From contig JAUYTV010000031.1 in the NCBI GenBank assembly GCA_030694985.1, forward strand, positions 1 through 64,000: a stretch of 64,000 nt of DNA. Reading direction: 5' to 3'. The stretch is from Methanoregula sp. (GTDB taxonomy: Archaea; Halobacteriota; Methanomicrobia; Methanomicrobiales; Methanospirillaceae). Positions within the stretch are counted from its first letter, which is position 1. Every line of letters starts with the position of its first letter. The notes under the pieces were generated by a model, which worked only from the letters and a program-made list of their open reading frames with translations, had not been told where the DNA came from and made no database searches. Below are positions 53,320-61,642 of the stretch, piece after piece. Position numbers and translations under genes: made by a program.

Positions 53320-53673
53320 ATGAAAAAGCCGTTTGTTATAGGACTTGCAGGGGCACTTTTTGGATTGGTCACTGCATTCTTTGTAATCCTTACTTCCACA
53401 TCCGGTGATATCACACTCTCTGGAGTCCAGGCTGCATTGTTCTCGAGCCTCGGTATGGGAGGTGCGGCCATCTCAAAGAAAGAGCCCCGGTTTGCCGGCT
53501 GGATGCTGCTCTCATCAGCACTCTGGATCACTCTTTCGGTACCCGTTGCCGGCACATTACATTTACTCTATCTCTATGCCCCGGCGATCCTGCTGCTGGG
53601 AATTGCTGCAGTACTCTGCTTTATGGAGCCAGAAAAAATACTGGACCCTGATAATGAAGAAGAAGAGTCGTGA
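53320..53673 (+). CDS. Four-helix membrane protein, unknown
   Basis: 117 aa: FVIGLAGALFGLVTAFFVILT, VQAALFSSLGMGGAAI, WMLLSSALWITLSVPVAGTLH and YLYAPAILLLGIAAVLCFM are membrane segments, followed by an acidic tail (DPDNEEEES). Start at ATG 53320 after GGTAAGAG; the open frame upstream is not used. Resembles the small membrane proteins of unknown role (DUF4064-like), not certain. Confidence 0.65.
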   Translation: MKKPFVIGLAGALFGLVTAFFVILTSTSGDITLSGVQAALFSSLGMGGAAISKKEPRFAGWMLLSSALWITLSVPVAGTLHLLYLYAPAILLLGIAAVLCFMEPEKILDPDNEEEES

Positions 53674-53738
53674 GTGATTTTTAAAAAAGGTGTACGGCGC
53701 ACTCAATTGCATAACAAAAAAAAGGAAAAACAATAAAA

Positions 53739-54104
53739 TTATTCTTTATCGCCGGTTTTTAGAGGATTTTTTTCAGGTACCGGATTACAATTAATCGGCT
53801 GTGCTTTTTTTAGAATTGTGCTGGATACAATATAGTTTGCGATTGCTACAATCACAACCAGGAGAACGGTATGCAGGAGCAGCGTAAAGTACTGGTTCCC
53901 GCCAGTAGTTTGCAGCGCATTCAGACCATAGATAAACACGGCAGTTCCTGTTGCACCGATACCGATCAGGCTGGCCCTTATAGCCGTATACATCCGGCTA
54001 CGAATATCTGGAAAGAGTAAGAGCCCGATCAGACTGATTAAGCCAAATCCTGCGCCTGCGATGAGCAGTATCCAGATAATAAGATCAACAACAAGCAAGC
54101 TCAT
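53739..54104 (-). CDS. MrpG/MnhG-type cation/proton antiporter subunit
   Basis: 121 aa with three membrane helices (IIWILLIAGAGFGLISLIGLLLFPDIRSRMYTAIRASLIGIG is the MnhG signature). Its partner MrpF is upstream with a four-base overlap. Only F and G are present; the MrpA/D antiporter-like subunits are absent from the window. The pair may belong to a split Mrp system or an Mrp-related hydrogenase complex elsewhere. Confidence 0.8.
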   Translation of the reverse strand: MSLLVVDLIIWILLIAGAGFGLISLIGLLLFPDIRSRMYTAIRASLIGIGATGTAVFIYGLNALQTTGGNQYFTLLLHTVLLVVIVAIANYIVSSTILKKAQPINCNPVPEKNPLKTGDKE

Positions 54105-54361
54105 TTTCCTTCACTCCAGCAGTATTTCACATAGATAATGGTTCCTGCAAAAAGGATCAGCACGATAATGATCGCAGCATCAAGGATGAAGAGATTTCCT
54201 GATGCGATACTGAGTACGAGTGCAGATGCGGCAAAAAGGGTGATTGCCGTAGAAAAAGAGACGATCCTGTCACTCAGTTCCGGCCCGGGAATCATCCGCA
54301 GAAGAGCACTGAGTGCTAAAAATCCAAAACAGAGTGCAGCAAAAAGCCAGGTGTCTATCAT
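54101..54361 (-). CDS. MrpF/MnhF-type cation/proton antiporter subunit
   Basis: 86 aa with three helices; LLRMIPGPELSDRIVSFSTAITLFAAS matches the conserved GPxxxDRVVA-like motif of MrpF. Overlaps mrpG by four bases (ATGA). Confidence 0.8.
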   Translation of the reverse strand: MIDTWLFAALCFGFLALSALLRMIPGPELSDRIVSFSTAITLFAASALVLSIASGNLFILDAAIIIVLILFAGTIIYVKYCWSEGK

Positions 54362-54449
54362 TTCCTGCTGTACTGTGGGAAAGCGGGGTATTTATCAATA
54401 CTGCCATCTCCCTTCCATTTTTATTTCTACAGCGCAAATATTTAGACAG

Positions 54450-55862
54450 ATGCCCCCGTCATATCTTGGGAAGATCCTGCTGCGCTGGTGCGATCACTGT
54501 CATGTTCCGGTCCTTGCACCGCAGTGTGCCTGCGGGGCAGAGACCAGAAGTGTTCCGGTAACTCCCCCGGGAGATGCCCGCCCGGCATTTCCTGCTGATA
54601 TCGCGCTTATCAACCAAATCTATACCGATCATTTCGGTGCCCCACTCATTCCTGAGGGCCACCTCGCCCTCCTCAACAAAGTGCCTGACCGTGACCGAAT
54701 GGAAGAGATCATTGTTGGCGGAGGTATAGCCGGAATTATCCGGTATTTCCCGGAACAACGGCGCTGGGAACCGGTCCCCCGCCCGGAAGCCTGCACCCTG
54801 TTCTTACCAAAAAAGCGTTTTGTTGTTGTTGATGACGGTGCTGTTCCGTTCATCCGCGATCAGGGCATGAGTGTGCTTGCGCCCGGACTTGTATCCATTC
54901 ATGAGGAGGTCTGTGCTGGTGATGAGGTGTTCATTCTCACAAAGGATGGTACCTGCATTGCAGTTGGTCGTGCAAAAGTAGATGCTCGTGTTGCACGGGA
55001 ATTAAAAAAAGGTCAGATAGTGAGGACACGCAGGAATATTGCATCCACTATTGTACCGGGCGCAGCGAGCTTGGCAGACGCAGTGCAGGCAAATGCCGAA
55101 GTACTCAAAAAGACCGAGGCATCATCGATCCTCTTTGTGCAAGAAGTTGCAGGGCGCAATAAGGATCTGGTGGCAAACGTTTCATACTCCGGGGGAAAAG
55201 ACAGTCTTGCTACGCTGCTTGTTGTACTAAAAGCAATGGGAAAAGTCCCCATGCTCTTTGCAGATACCGGCCTTGAATTTCCAGAAACCTATGCCAATAT
55301 TGATGATGCTGCCCGGCACTATGGACTTGAAGTCATCCGCTCCGATGGAGCCACAACCTTCTGGGAGACCTTTGATCGGCAGGGTCCTCCCGCAGTCAAT
55401 GCCCGGTGGTGCTGCAAAGTCTGTAAACTTACACCAGTAGGGAACCTTATCCGGAATAACTGGGGCCAGTGCCTCTCGTTCATTGGCCAGCGCCGGTACG
55501 AATCAGCGGCAAGGGCCCAGAGCGAGAGAGTCTGGCGAAACAAAAATGTGCGGGCACAGCTCTCTGCAGCCCCGATTCACAACTGGACTGCGCTTCATGT
55601 CTGGCTCTACCTGATGCAGGAGAAGGCACCATACAATGTGCTGTATGAATGCCGTCTCGACAGGATCGGATGTTTCATGTGCCCGTCCAGCGATATGGCT
55701 TTAATCCACATGATTGAAGAAAAATACCCCGAACTCTGGAAAGGCTGGTTAGCAAAGCTGGAACAGTATCGGGCGGCTCACGGGTTGCCTGCCGAGTGGA
55801 TCACGGAAGGGAAATGGAGACTGGTGGAGGGATGCGCAGATGACGAAGATAGCCATTATTGA
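54450..55862 (+). CDS. PUA-type and PAPS/APS reductase-domain protein
   Basis: 470 aa. N-terminal zinc ribbon WCDHCHVPVLAPQCACG (residues ~14-30), then a ~170-residue PUA-like part (GMSVLAPGLVSIHEEVCAGDEVFIL; TCIAVGRAKVD), and from ~245 the adenylyl-sulfate reductase-type domain: SYSGGKDSLATLLV (P-loop) and FADTGLEFPETYANI. WCCKVCK and GCFMCPSS give a Cys-Cys...Cys-x2-Cys set spaced 85 residues apart, as in [4Fe-4S] APS reductases. In methanogens such fusions may act on sulfur transfer to tRNA or substrates; not settled. Its end overlaps hisH by 23 bases. ATG 54450 is the start; the frame is open upstream through the divergent mrpF gene. Confidence 0.8.
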   Translation: MPPSYLGKILLRWCDHCHVPVLAPQCACGAETRSVPVTPPGDARPAFPADIALINQIYTDHFGAPLIPEGHLALLNKVPDRDRMEEIIVGGGIAGIIRYFPEQRRWEPVPRPEACTLFLPKKRFVVVDDGAVPFIRDQGMSVLAPGLVSIHEEVCAGDEVFILTKDGTCIAVGRAKVDARVARELKKGQIVRTRRNIASTIVPGAASLADAVQANAEVLKKTEASSILFVQEVAGRNKDLVANVSYSGGKDSLATLLVVLKAMGKVPMLFADTGLEFPETYANIDDAARHYGLEVIRSDGATTFWETFDRQGPPAVNARWCCKVCKLTPVGNLIRNNWGQCLSFIGQRRYESAARAQSERVWRNKNVRAQLSAAPIHNWTALHVWLYLMQEKAPYNVLYECRLDRIGCFMCPSSDMALIHMIEEKYPELWKGWLAKLEQYRAAHGLPAEWITEGKWRLVEGCADDEDSHY

Positions 55863-56445
55863 TTACGGGTTAGGAAATCTCCGCAGTGTAATCCGCGGAC
55901 TGGAAAAAGCCGGGGCACAGGCCATTATCACCTGCGATACCGACGAGATCGCATCTGCTGACGGACTTGTGCTGCCGGGTGTCGGGGCATTCCATGAAGG
56001 TATGGATCAACTGGGCCCCCTTAAAGAAACTGTTCTGAATTCTACCCGCAAGGTTCCGCTGCTTGGAATCTGTCTTGGCATGCAGATGCTCATGGAGACG
56101 AGCGAGGAGCACGGGATCCATAAAGGCCTCGGCCTTATTCCGGGATGCGTGCGAAAGTTTCCAAGGGTGCACGGCCAGAAAGTGCCCCACATGGGATGGA
56201 ACTCGTTAACGATCACAAACAGTGATCATCCGCTGTTTGCCGGATTCGGCAACGATGAATATGTGTACTTTGTCCATTCGTATTATGCCGATACTTCCCT
56301 TTCTAACACGCTCACTTCAACGCATTACATCTGCCCCTTTGCATCTTCCGTTGGAAAAGACACCACATTCGGGGTCCAGTTCCACCCGGAAAAGAGCGGT
56401 GCAATTGGTCTGCGCCTGCTAAGCAATTTTATCGGCATGTGCTAA
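55840..56445 (+). CDS. hisH: Imidazole glycerol phosphate synthase subunit HisH
   Basis: 201 aa glutamine amidotransferase that supplies ammonia to HisF in histidine synthesis. IIDYGLGNLRSVIRGLEKAG start, LPGVGAFHEGM (oxyanion), GICLGMQMLME (nucleophile Cys), HMGWNSL and the VQFHPEKSG His-Glu pair complete the triad. hisF is not in the window. Confidence 0.94.
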   Translation: MTKIAIIDYGLGNLRSVIRGLEKAGAQAIITCDTDEIASADGLVLPGVGAFHEGMDQLGPLKETVLNSTRKVPLLGICLGMQMLMETSEEHGIHKGLGLIPGCVRKFPRVHGQKVPHMGWNSLTITNSDHPLFAGFGNDEYVYFVHSYYADTSLSNTLTSTHYICPFASSVGKDTTFGVQFHPEKSGAIGLRLLSNFIGMC

Positions 56446-56529
56446 ACTCACCTTGATTTTTACGGCCATGCCTTACAGTACCGGTAAAAAAGATACCATT
56501 TTATTTTCTGCCATGTAGATGCTCTAGAC

Positions 56530-57360
56530 ATGAAACGAATCATACTCATCGCTCTGTTCCTGTTATGTATCACAGGAACGGCGTCTGCGTACGGGCTCTA
56601 CGTCAACTGTACTGAAAGTGTCCAGGTAGGTCTTCCGGTAAAATGTTCTATTGACAGCGATTTTCCACCAGGAAGAACGTTTGATATTGTGTTCTACCAG
56701 ACGCAATACACTTCAACAGAAGTAAGCCGCCAGCCATTTACAATACAGAATAACAAGATTACCCAGTATATATTTCTGGAGACCACGGGGTTTCCGGGGG
56801 GCAATTATAAAGTAGAGGTTCAGTATACAGGACCCGACGAACCACAGCTTCGTTCTGATTCAAGAACCCTGCAGCTTGTAAAACTTATAGACAGGTCCGG
56901 TGAGATCACCATCACTTCACCCATGACCCAGACTCCGGATGGTGCACTTCGCATTGAAGGGTCCATCAACAAACTGGGTAATGAAGGGGTTAAAATTTTG
57001 GTCCGGGGGCCTGATGGAGGAATAGTATTTGACAACTGGATTGGCACAAAAGAAAGTCTGCAATCCGGTGCCGGTGTATTTACCAAACTGGTAACGGTAA
57101 CAGGAACCGGGGATTATGAGGTCATGTTCACCGATTCAAAAGGATTTATCGGAATAAAGACATTCAAGGTGCCAGCACCGGCAACTCAGGCAACCACTGC
57201 GATACCGACAACTACTGCGGTAGTTAAAACTACAAAAGCCGTAACGACAGCCCCAACACCCTGGCCAACTGCTACGCAATCCCCCATATCTCCAATCACC
57301 GCGTTCATTGGGATTGCAGGTGCCGTACTTGTTTCAGTTTTTGTGATGAAACGACACTGA
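56530..57360 (+). CDS. Secreted protein with SPISPIT-type C-terminal anchor
   Basis: 276 aa. Signal peptide IILIALFLLCITGTASAYG, then two beta-rich domains (Ig-like; FDIVFYQTQYTSTEVSRQP; GVKILVRGPDGGIVFDNW), a Thr-rich stalk (residues ~218-250) and the tail QSPISPIT + ~18 hydrophobic residues + MKRH. Third member of the group with the 4554 and 30549 proteins. Start ATG 56530 is typical. Function unknown. Confidence 0.75.
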   Translation: MKRIILIALFLLCITGTASAYGLYVNCTESVQVGLPVKCSIDSDFPPGRTFDIVFYQTQYTSTEVSRQPFTIQNNKITQYIFLETTGFPGGNYKVEVQYTGPDEPQLRSDSRTLQLVKLIDRSGEITITSPMTQTPDGALRIEGSINKLGNEGVKILVRGPDGGIVFDNWIGTKESLQSGAGVFTKLVTVTGTGDYEVMFTDSKGFIGIKTFKVPAPATQATTAIPTTTAVVKTTKAVTTAPTPWPTATQSPISPITAFIGIAGAVLVSVFVMKRH

Positions 57361-57754
57361 TACCAATAAGGTTCCGTCCTTTTTTTTAAAGATATGGATT
57401 CAGAGAATTCTCATCCGATACACTCAACCGGGATCGGCAGGTAAACTTTTTTAAAGGAATGTTTTTCCTCTTCGCTGTTTCAAGGGGGTAAGACTGGTTA
57501 TCAAAAGTTAGTTATGTTGTTCCCCCGCATCATGGCCTCTCTTTAGGATCAGCGGGACAAGACGGTTTTATCATTTTAGTCATTAAAACCGCCAAAGGGC
57601 GCCCCGCCGGGAGTGGCGGCGTTCATCCTGTTTTGGGATATGGGGCATCAGCCAACATCATTTTTAAACTACTCAATTTCTGCATTACCCATGTTAAAAA
57701 CTGCGATGCCCCATGTTTTTTAACGGTTGAAAAAGGAAAATTCCGGCACTGCCA
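57361..57754. other. Convergent intergenic gap containing repeat copy C
   Basis: 394 bases between two convergent stops. Only the structured repeat (57519-57709) and T-rich stretches at 57380-57388 and 57448-57453 were seen; no gene. Confidence 0.5.
57519..57709 (+). repeat. Dispersed structured repeat, copy C
   Basis: Aligns with copies A and B: GTTCCCCCGCATC, GGCCTCTCTTTAGGATCAGCGGG, TTTTAGTCATTAAAACCGCC, GGGCGCCCC, TGGCGGCGTTCATC, TGGGGCATCAGCC. The stem CCGCCA/TGGCGG replaces CCGCCGC/GCGGCGG of copy A: a matched change on both arms, evidence that pairing is kept. Convergent gap. Confidence 0.78.
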
Positions 57755-58480
57755 TTACCGTTGTTTCCAGAGCCAGGCTTCGTAACAGAGCAGTACACAA
57801 ATGACAAGAGTCCCGCCAAGGAAAAACGCCATTGCCGCGTCTGGCAGCAGAAAAAATGATGCAGTTCCGGGGTCTTTTGGGATCTGAGCAAGAGACAACA
57901 CGGCACTGGGGGTTGGGGAAAAGTTAGCAGTTGCCACTTCGGCAGCCCCTTTTCCAATCACCATCATATCAGGAGTATTGGTGATATTTGAAGCATATCC
58001 ATCAGCAACTGCTTTGGTGTATGAACTCACGGTCTCCTGCACCGCCATCAGGGGAACTGCATTTGGGTTGTTGCGCATCACACTTCCTGACCCAATGAGT
58101 GGTGACATGACTGCGATAACAACAGAACCGAATGCAACGATCCCGAATAATGATGCATATTTCAGCAGTAATGAGCGAACATTGGAGTGCCGTGGTGCAA
58201 CAATTAAGAGCTGGTTGGTGAGCGAATAGAGTTTCACTTCCCGCCCTTTGACACTGTATTTTGTTTCAGCAACCGAGAGGAGTCCGGCATCTGACAGGTT
58301 CTCCACATGGTATTTTGCTGTAGTCATGGGGATACCGAGCCGTTCGGTGATGTCTGTTAAACTCTTCTGGCCATCAGAAAGGAACTGAAGTATGTCACTT
58401 GCGGTCTTGCTGCCCATGGCTTTTGCTATCTTCTGTGCCCGTTCATCGCCCGGTTCCAGAAGAACTACATTGTCAGCCAT
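57755..58480 (-). CDS. ArsR-type HTH regulator with C-terminal membrane helices
   Basis: 241 aa. Residues ~20-85 are a winged HTH (SDILQFLSDGQKSLTDITERLGIPMTTAKYHVENLSDAGLLS), then KGREVKLYSL wing. The rest has two membrane segments (ASLFGIVAFGSVVIAVM; AMAFFLGGTLVICVLLCYEAW) with an extracytoplasmic part between. A transcription factor held in the membrane: a one-component sensor pattern common in methanogens. GGGGTGA six bases before the ATG. Follows alaS by 16 bases. Confidence 0.8.
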   Translation of the reverse strand: MADNVVLLEPGDERAQKIAKAMGSKTASDILQFLSDGQKSLTDITERLGIPMTTAKYHVENLSDAGLLSVAETKYSVKGREVKLYSLTNQLLIVAPRHSNVRSLLLKYASLFGIVAFGSVVIAVMSPLIGSGSVMRNNPNAVPLMAVQETVSSYTKAVADGYASNITNTPDMMVIGKGAAEVATANFSPTPSAVLSLAQIPKDPGTASFFLLPDAAMAFFLGGTLVICVLLCYEAWLWKQR

Positions 58481-58496
58481 CTTCACCCCGTTACAG

Positions 58497-61238
58497 TTAT
58501 CCCTGTAATTCGGCAATAATCCGTTCACGCCCGACTTTTAAGGCAAGGTCAATCTGGCCGGCATCCGGACCACCGCCCTGTGCCATCGTGGGTTTGCCGC
58601 CACCTTTCCCACCCAGCAGGCTGCATACTTGACCAATAATTTCACCGGCATTTACCCGTGAATCTCCGGATGCGAGCACTACTCTTACCGTTTCACCCAC
58701 CCCAGCAAGAAGAGCGATACCCCCTTTTTCAGATATCGAAGTTGCCAGCTGTGCGAGTTCTTTCTGGGGAAGGTCGATGCGCTTGATCACAACCGGAATA
58801 CCCTTAATCGATTCTGCAACAAGAGACTGCATCTCCAGCTCAACCACTTTTGAGCTCATGCGTTCGATCTCTTTTTTTAAGTCCTTCCATTCCGTAAAGA
58901 ACCGGTTCACGGTTGCCGGCAGGTTATCCGGCTGCACGGACAGGACTTCAGCTGAAGAAGTGACGATCTGTTCGAGATGCTGTATGTAATAGACCGCAGC
59001 AACTCCTGCGGAAAATTCGATCCGCTCGATACCGTCCTGGATATGTTCAACCCGTATGATCTTAATGACCCCGACTTCTCCGGTGCTCTGGCAGTGAGTG
59101 CCGGCACAGGCTTCGATATCTCCGGCAACTTTGACAACCCGTATATCCCTGCCGGGCGGTACTCCGCCCTGGTACAGGGAAAACCCGTACTTTTGTTCGG
59201 CTTTGGTCCTGTCTTCTGTAGAGATTTCAACCAGCTGGTTTGCCATGATCATGCGGTTTGATGCGGTCTCTATCCTGCGGAGTTCATCAGGAGTGATGTG
59301 CTTGAAATGCCTAAGGTCCATGCGGGAGCTCTCGCTGCCTTTCTGTGCGCCTGCCTGGTGAATATGTGCACCGAGCACTTCTTTTGCTGCATGCAGGATG
59401 ATGTGGGTGGCCGTGTGATGGCGCATGAGTGACCAGCGCCTTTCTTCGTCAACCATTCCTTTGACCCGGTCACCGCGCTGTAAAACTCCACCGCTGATAT
59501 GGTGGAGCACAACTTCGCCTACTTTTATCACATCATCGACCCTGACCATGCTCTCAGCACTGACCATGGTCCCGGTATCTGCAGGCTGACCCCCGCCTTC
59601 CGGGTAAAAGAGCGTCTGGTCGGTGACTGCGTACCCGTCAAAGAAATCCAGCACCACTGCTTCAAACTCGATGTCGGATGACTGCTCATAGTAGAGTTTC
59701 TTTGTCGGGGGGAGTCCCTGCACCCGCTCGTCATACTTTGCAGTTGCATTAACTTCTGCTTCCTTTTTTGATTCGGAATGCATGTCTGCAACCATTGAGT
59801 AGAAATTATCGGGCAGGTCAACAACTGCGCCTTCTTTAGTGGCAATATCCTTGATCATCTCAGGCTGTATGCCATGCGAGTCGTAGAGGGTGATAATCTC
59901 ACTTAAGGGCACCCGCTGGCTCTTGGCTTTATACGTCTTTGCGATCTTCTGGACAATCCTCGTCCCACGTTCGAGTGTTGAAGCATATTTCTCGGTCTCG
60001 CGTTCTGCGATCTCACGGACAACGGAAATATCCTGCTCAAACTTTTTCATGCCGATGATCCGGGTCTGCTGCTCGATTAAGTCAGCCAGCGGCTCTTCGA
60101 TCTTGAGATCGGTCATCATCCGCAGCGTTCTGCGGATAACAAGCCGGGCCAGGTACCCTTCCCGCACATTGGAAGGCACTATGCAGTCGCCGAGCATGTA
60201 AGCAAGGCAACGGGTGTGATCCACTGTTGCGTAGACTTTCTCCATTGGTGTAATTATCCGGTCGAGTTTTTCCGGCGAGATATCAATAGCTGCTGCCACT
60301 TTCTTTCTCAGCTGGAAAAGGTTGGTACCGGAGATATCCATAAGGCCGGCGAATTTTGCATTGAGCGAGAGGATCCTTGTGTAATCTTTATTGTCAAGCA
60401 TGTGGGAGAGACCGGCTGCACTCATCACATGGCTTACCATTTCAGGGAAGACCGCATCGTAGATCGTAGGAGAACCCTTTGATGCCCAGACCAGTCGTTC
60501 CAGACCGTAACCGGTATCAACAATCCGCAGCTTCATCGGATAGTACATCTCGCCTTTCAGATCGTAACCCGGCTGGTCGGTCTTCTTTCGCCCAAGGCTC
60601 ATAAAGACGAGCGTTGCAATCTCAAGACCGCCGATCAGCACTTCAACACTGGGCCCGGCATTCCCGCCACCTATCCACGGGCTCTCTTTAAACGTGACCT
60701 TGTTGAGATCCCCTCCTATGGATGCGATGAACTGGTCACAGAGCTCAACCGTCCTATCCTTCCAGTAGATCTCTTCAGAAGGCGAGTTGAAGGCATGGTG
60801 CGCCATCATCTCAAAGGTGGTGAGGTGCCGACCTGATCTGCCTACCGAATCAAGATCATTGAGCCGTATGCAGGGCTGGGAGATGGTGAGCGGGTTTGCC
60901 GGCGGGGGGACTATTCCTCCGGTTACATACGGCTGGAAATCTGCAATCGAGGCGATGGTTAAGTAAATATCATCTCTCCACCGTGCAGCGACCGGGTAGC
61001 GCTCGATTCTTGTGTGCCCCTGGTTTTCAAAAAATGAGAGGTACGCCTCACGCATGGTATCGAGGTTGTGTGTCTTGAAGACCGGTTCACCGATAAAATT
61101 GTAGGGTTCGCAGGGTGCATCACCGCAGATATCACGCGCACGGTCACGTGTCCAGAAAGCAGATCCGCAAGCCTTGCAGATTTTTCTGGCCATACCCTGT
61201 TCTTTAAAATAATCTAACTGGTATTCCTCTTCTAGCAT
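58497..61238 (-). CDS. alaS: Alanyl-tRNA synthetase
   Basis: 913 aa, the long archaeal type. An N-terminal ~60-residue extension (KACGSAFWTRDRARDICGDAPC: Cys-rich zinc finger) is typical of archaeal AlaRS; it is followed by the aminoacylation core (NQGHTRIERYPVAARWRDDIY), the editing domain (HHTATHIILHAA; CAGTHCQSTGEVG metal site) and a C-terminal domain ending KGGGKPTMAQGGGPDAGQ. Start at ATG 61238 or TTG 61244. Confidence 0.95.
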   Translation of the reverse strand: MLEEEYQLDYFKEQGMARKICKACGSAFWTRDRARDICGDAPCEPYNFIGEPVFKTHNLDTMREAYLSFFENQGHTRIERYPVAARWRDDIYLTIASIADFQPYVTGGIVPPPANPLTISQPCIRLNDLDSVGRSGRHLTTFEMMAHHAFNSPSEEIYWKDRTVELCDQFIASIGGDLNKVTFKESPWIGGGNAGPSVEVLIGGLEIATLVFMSLGRKKTDQPGYDLKGEMYYPMKLRIVDTGYGLERLVWASKGSPTIYDAVFPEMVSHVMSAAGLSHMLDNKDYTRILSLNAKFAGLMDISGTNLFQLRKKVAAAIDISPEKLDRIITPMEKVYATVDHTRCLAYMLGDCIVPSNVREGYLARLVIRRTLRMMTDLKIEEPLADLIEQQTRIIGMKKFEQDISVVREIAERETEKYASTLERGTRIVQKIAKTYKAKSQRVPLSEIITLYDSHGIQPEMIKDIATKEGAVVDLPDNFYSMVADMHSESKKEAEVNATAKYDERVQGLPPTKKLYYEQSSDIEFEAVVLDFFDGYAVTDQTLFYPEGGGQPADTGTMVSAESMVRVDDVIKVGEVVLHHISGGVLQRGDRVKGMVDEERRWSLMRHHTATHIILHAAKEVLGAHIHQAGAQKGSESSRMDLRHFKHITPDELRRIETASNRMIMANQLVEISTEDRTKAEQKYGFSLYQGGVPPGRDIRVVKVAGDIEACAGTHCQSTGEVGVIKIIRVEHIQDGIERIEFSAGVAAVYYIQHLEQIVTSSAEVLSVQPDNLPATVNRFFTEWKDLKKEIERMSSKVVELEMQSLVAESIKGIPVVIKRIDLPQKELAQLATSISEKGGIALLAGVGETVRVVLASGDSRVNAGEIIGQVCSLLGGKGGGKPTMAQGGGPDAGQIDLALKVGRERIIAELQG

Positions 61239-61318
61239 ATTCAACCACTAATCGTCTGTACAGTTGATGATGAACGCTAATTAGTGTATTGTCTCGTGTC
61301 TTTCATGAGCTGTGTTCC

Positions 61319-61642
61319 TCAATCGGGTTTTATCCACCGGTCCTGGTACCACCCGTCAAACCGGTTTACCAGGTCCGCTCCCAATGCAATCCGTACAGCA
61401 AGCAGGTGCCAGCAGGTTCTGCCGCGATAAAGAAAATCCCGGCAGGTGCAGAAATCCTCATCCACAACATATTCAGAAGTCCTGCCCTCAACAACAAAAA
61501 AATCCAGGTACTTCTTTACCTTGCCGGCATCGATCGCTGCCAGTGCTTTTTTGCCACGGGCCCCAAAGGTGGCAACAATTTCTTCGCGCAATGATACGTC
61601 AAGGGTGTTCTTTTCTGCAATCCGGTGCCAGAGATCGCTCAT
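61319..61642 (-). CDS. SWIM zinc-finger protein
   Basis: 107 aa. DEDFCTCRDFLYRGRTCWHLLAV is the SWIM Cys-x-Cys...Cys-x-His motif; the rest is helical. SWIM proteins bind DNA or proteins, and a small one like this is common in methanogens next to NIF3. It overlaps the NIF3 stop by four bases, indicating co-translation. Confidence 0.85.
   Translation of the reverse strand: MSDLWHRIAEKNTLDVSLREEIVATFGARGKKALAAIDAGKVKKYLDFFVVEGRTSEYVVDEDFCTCRDFLYRGRTCWHLLAVRIALGADLVNRFDGWYQDRWIKPD

Noticed and set aside
52118-53320. Integrated element at tRNA-Gly
   Set aside because: No integrase and no second copy of the tRNA 3' end was seen in the window; the neighbouring small genes do not look phage-like.
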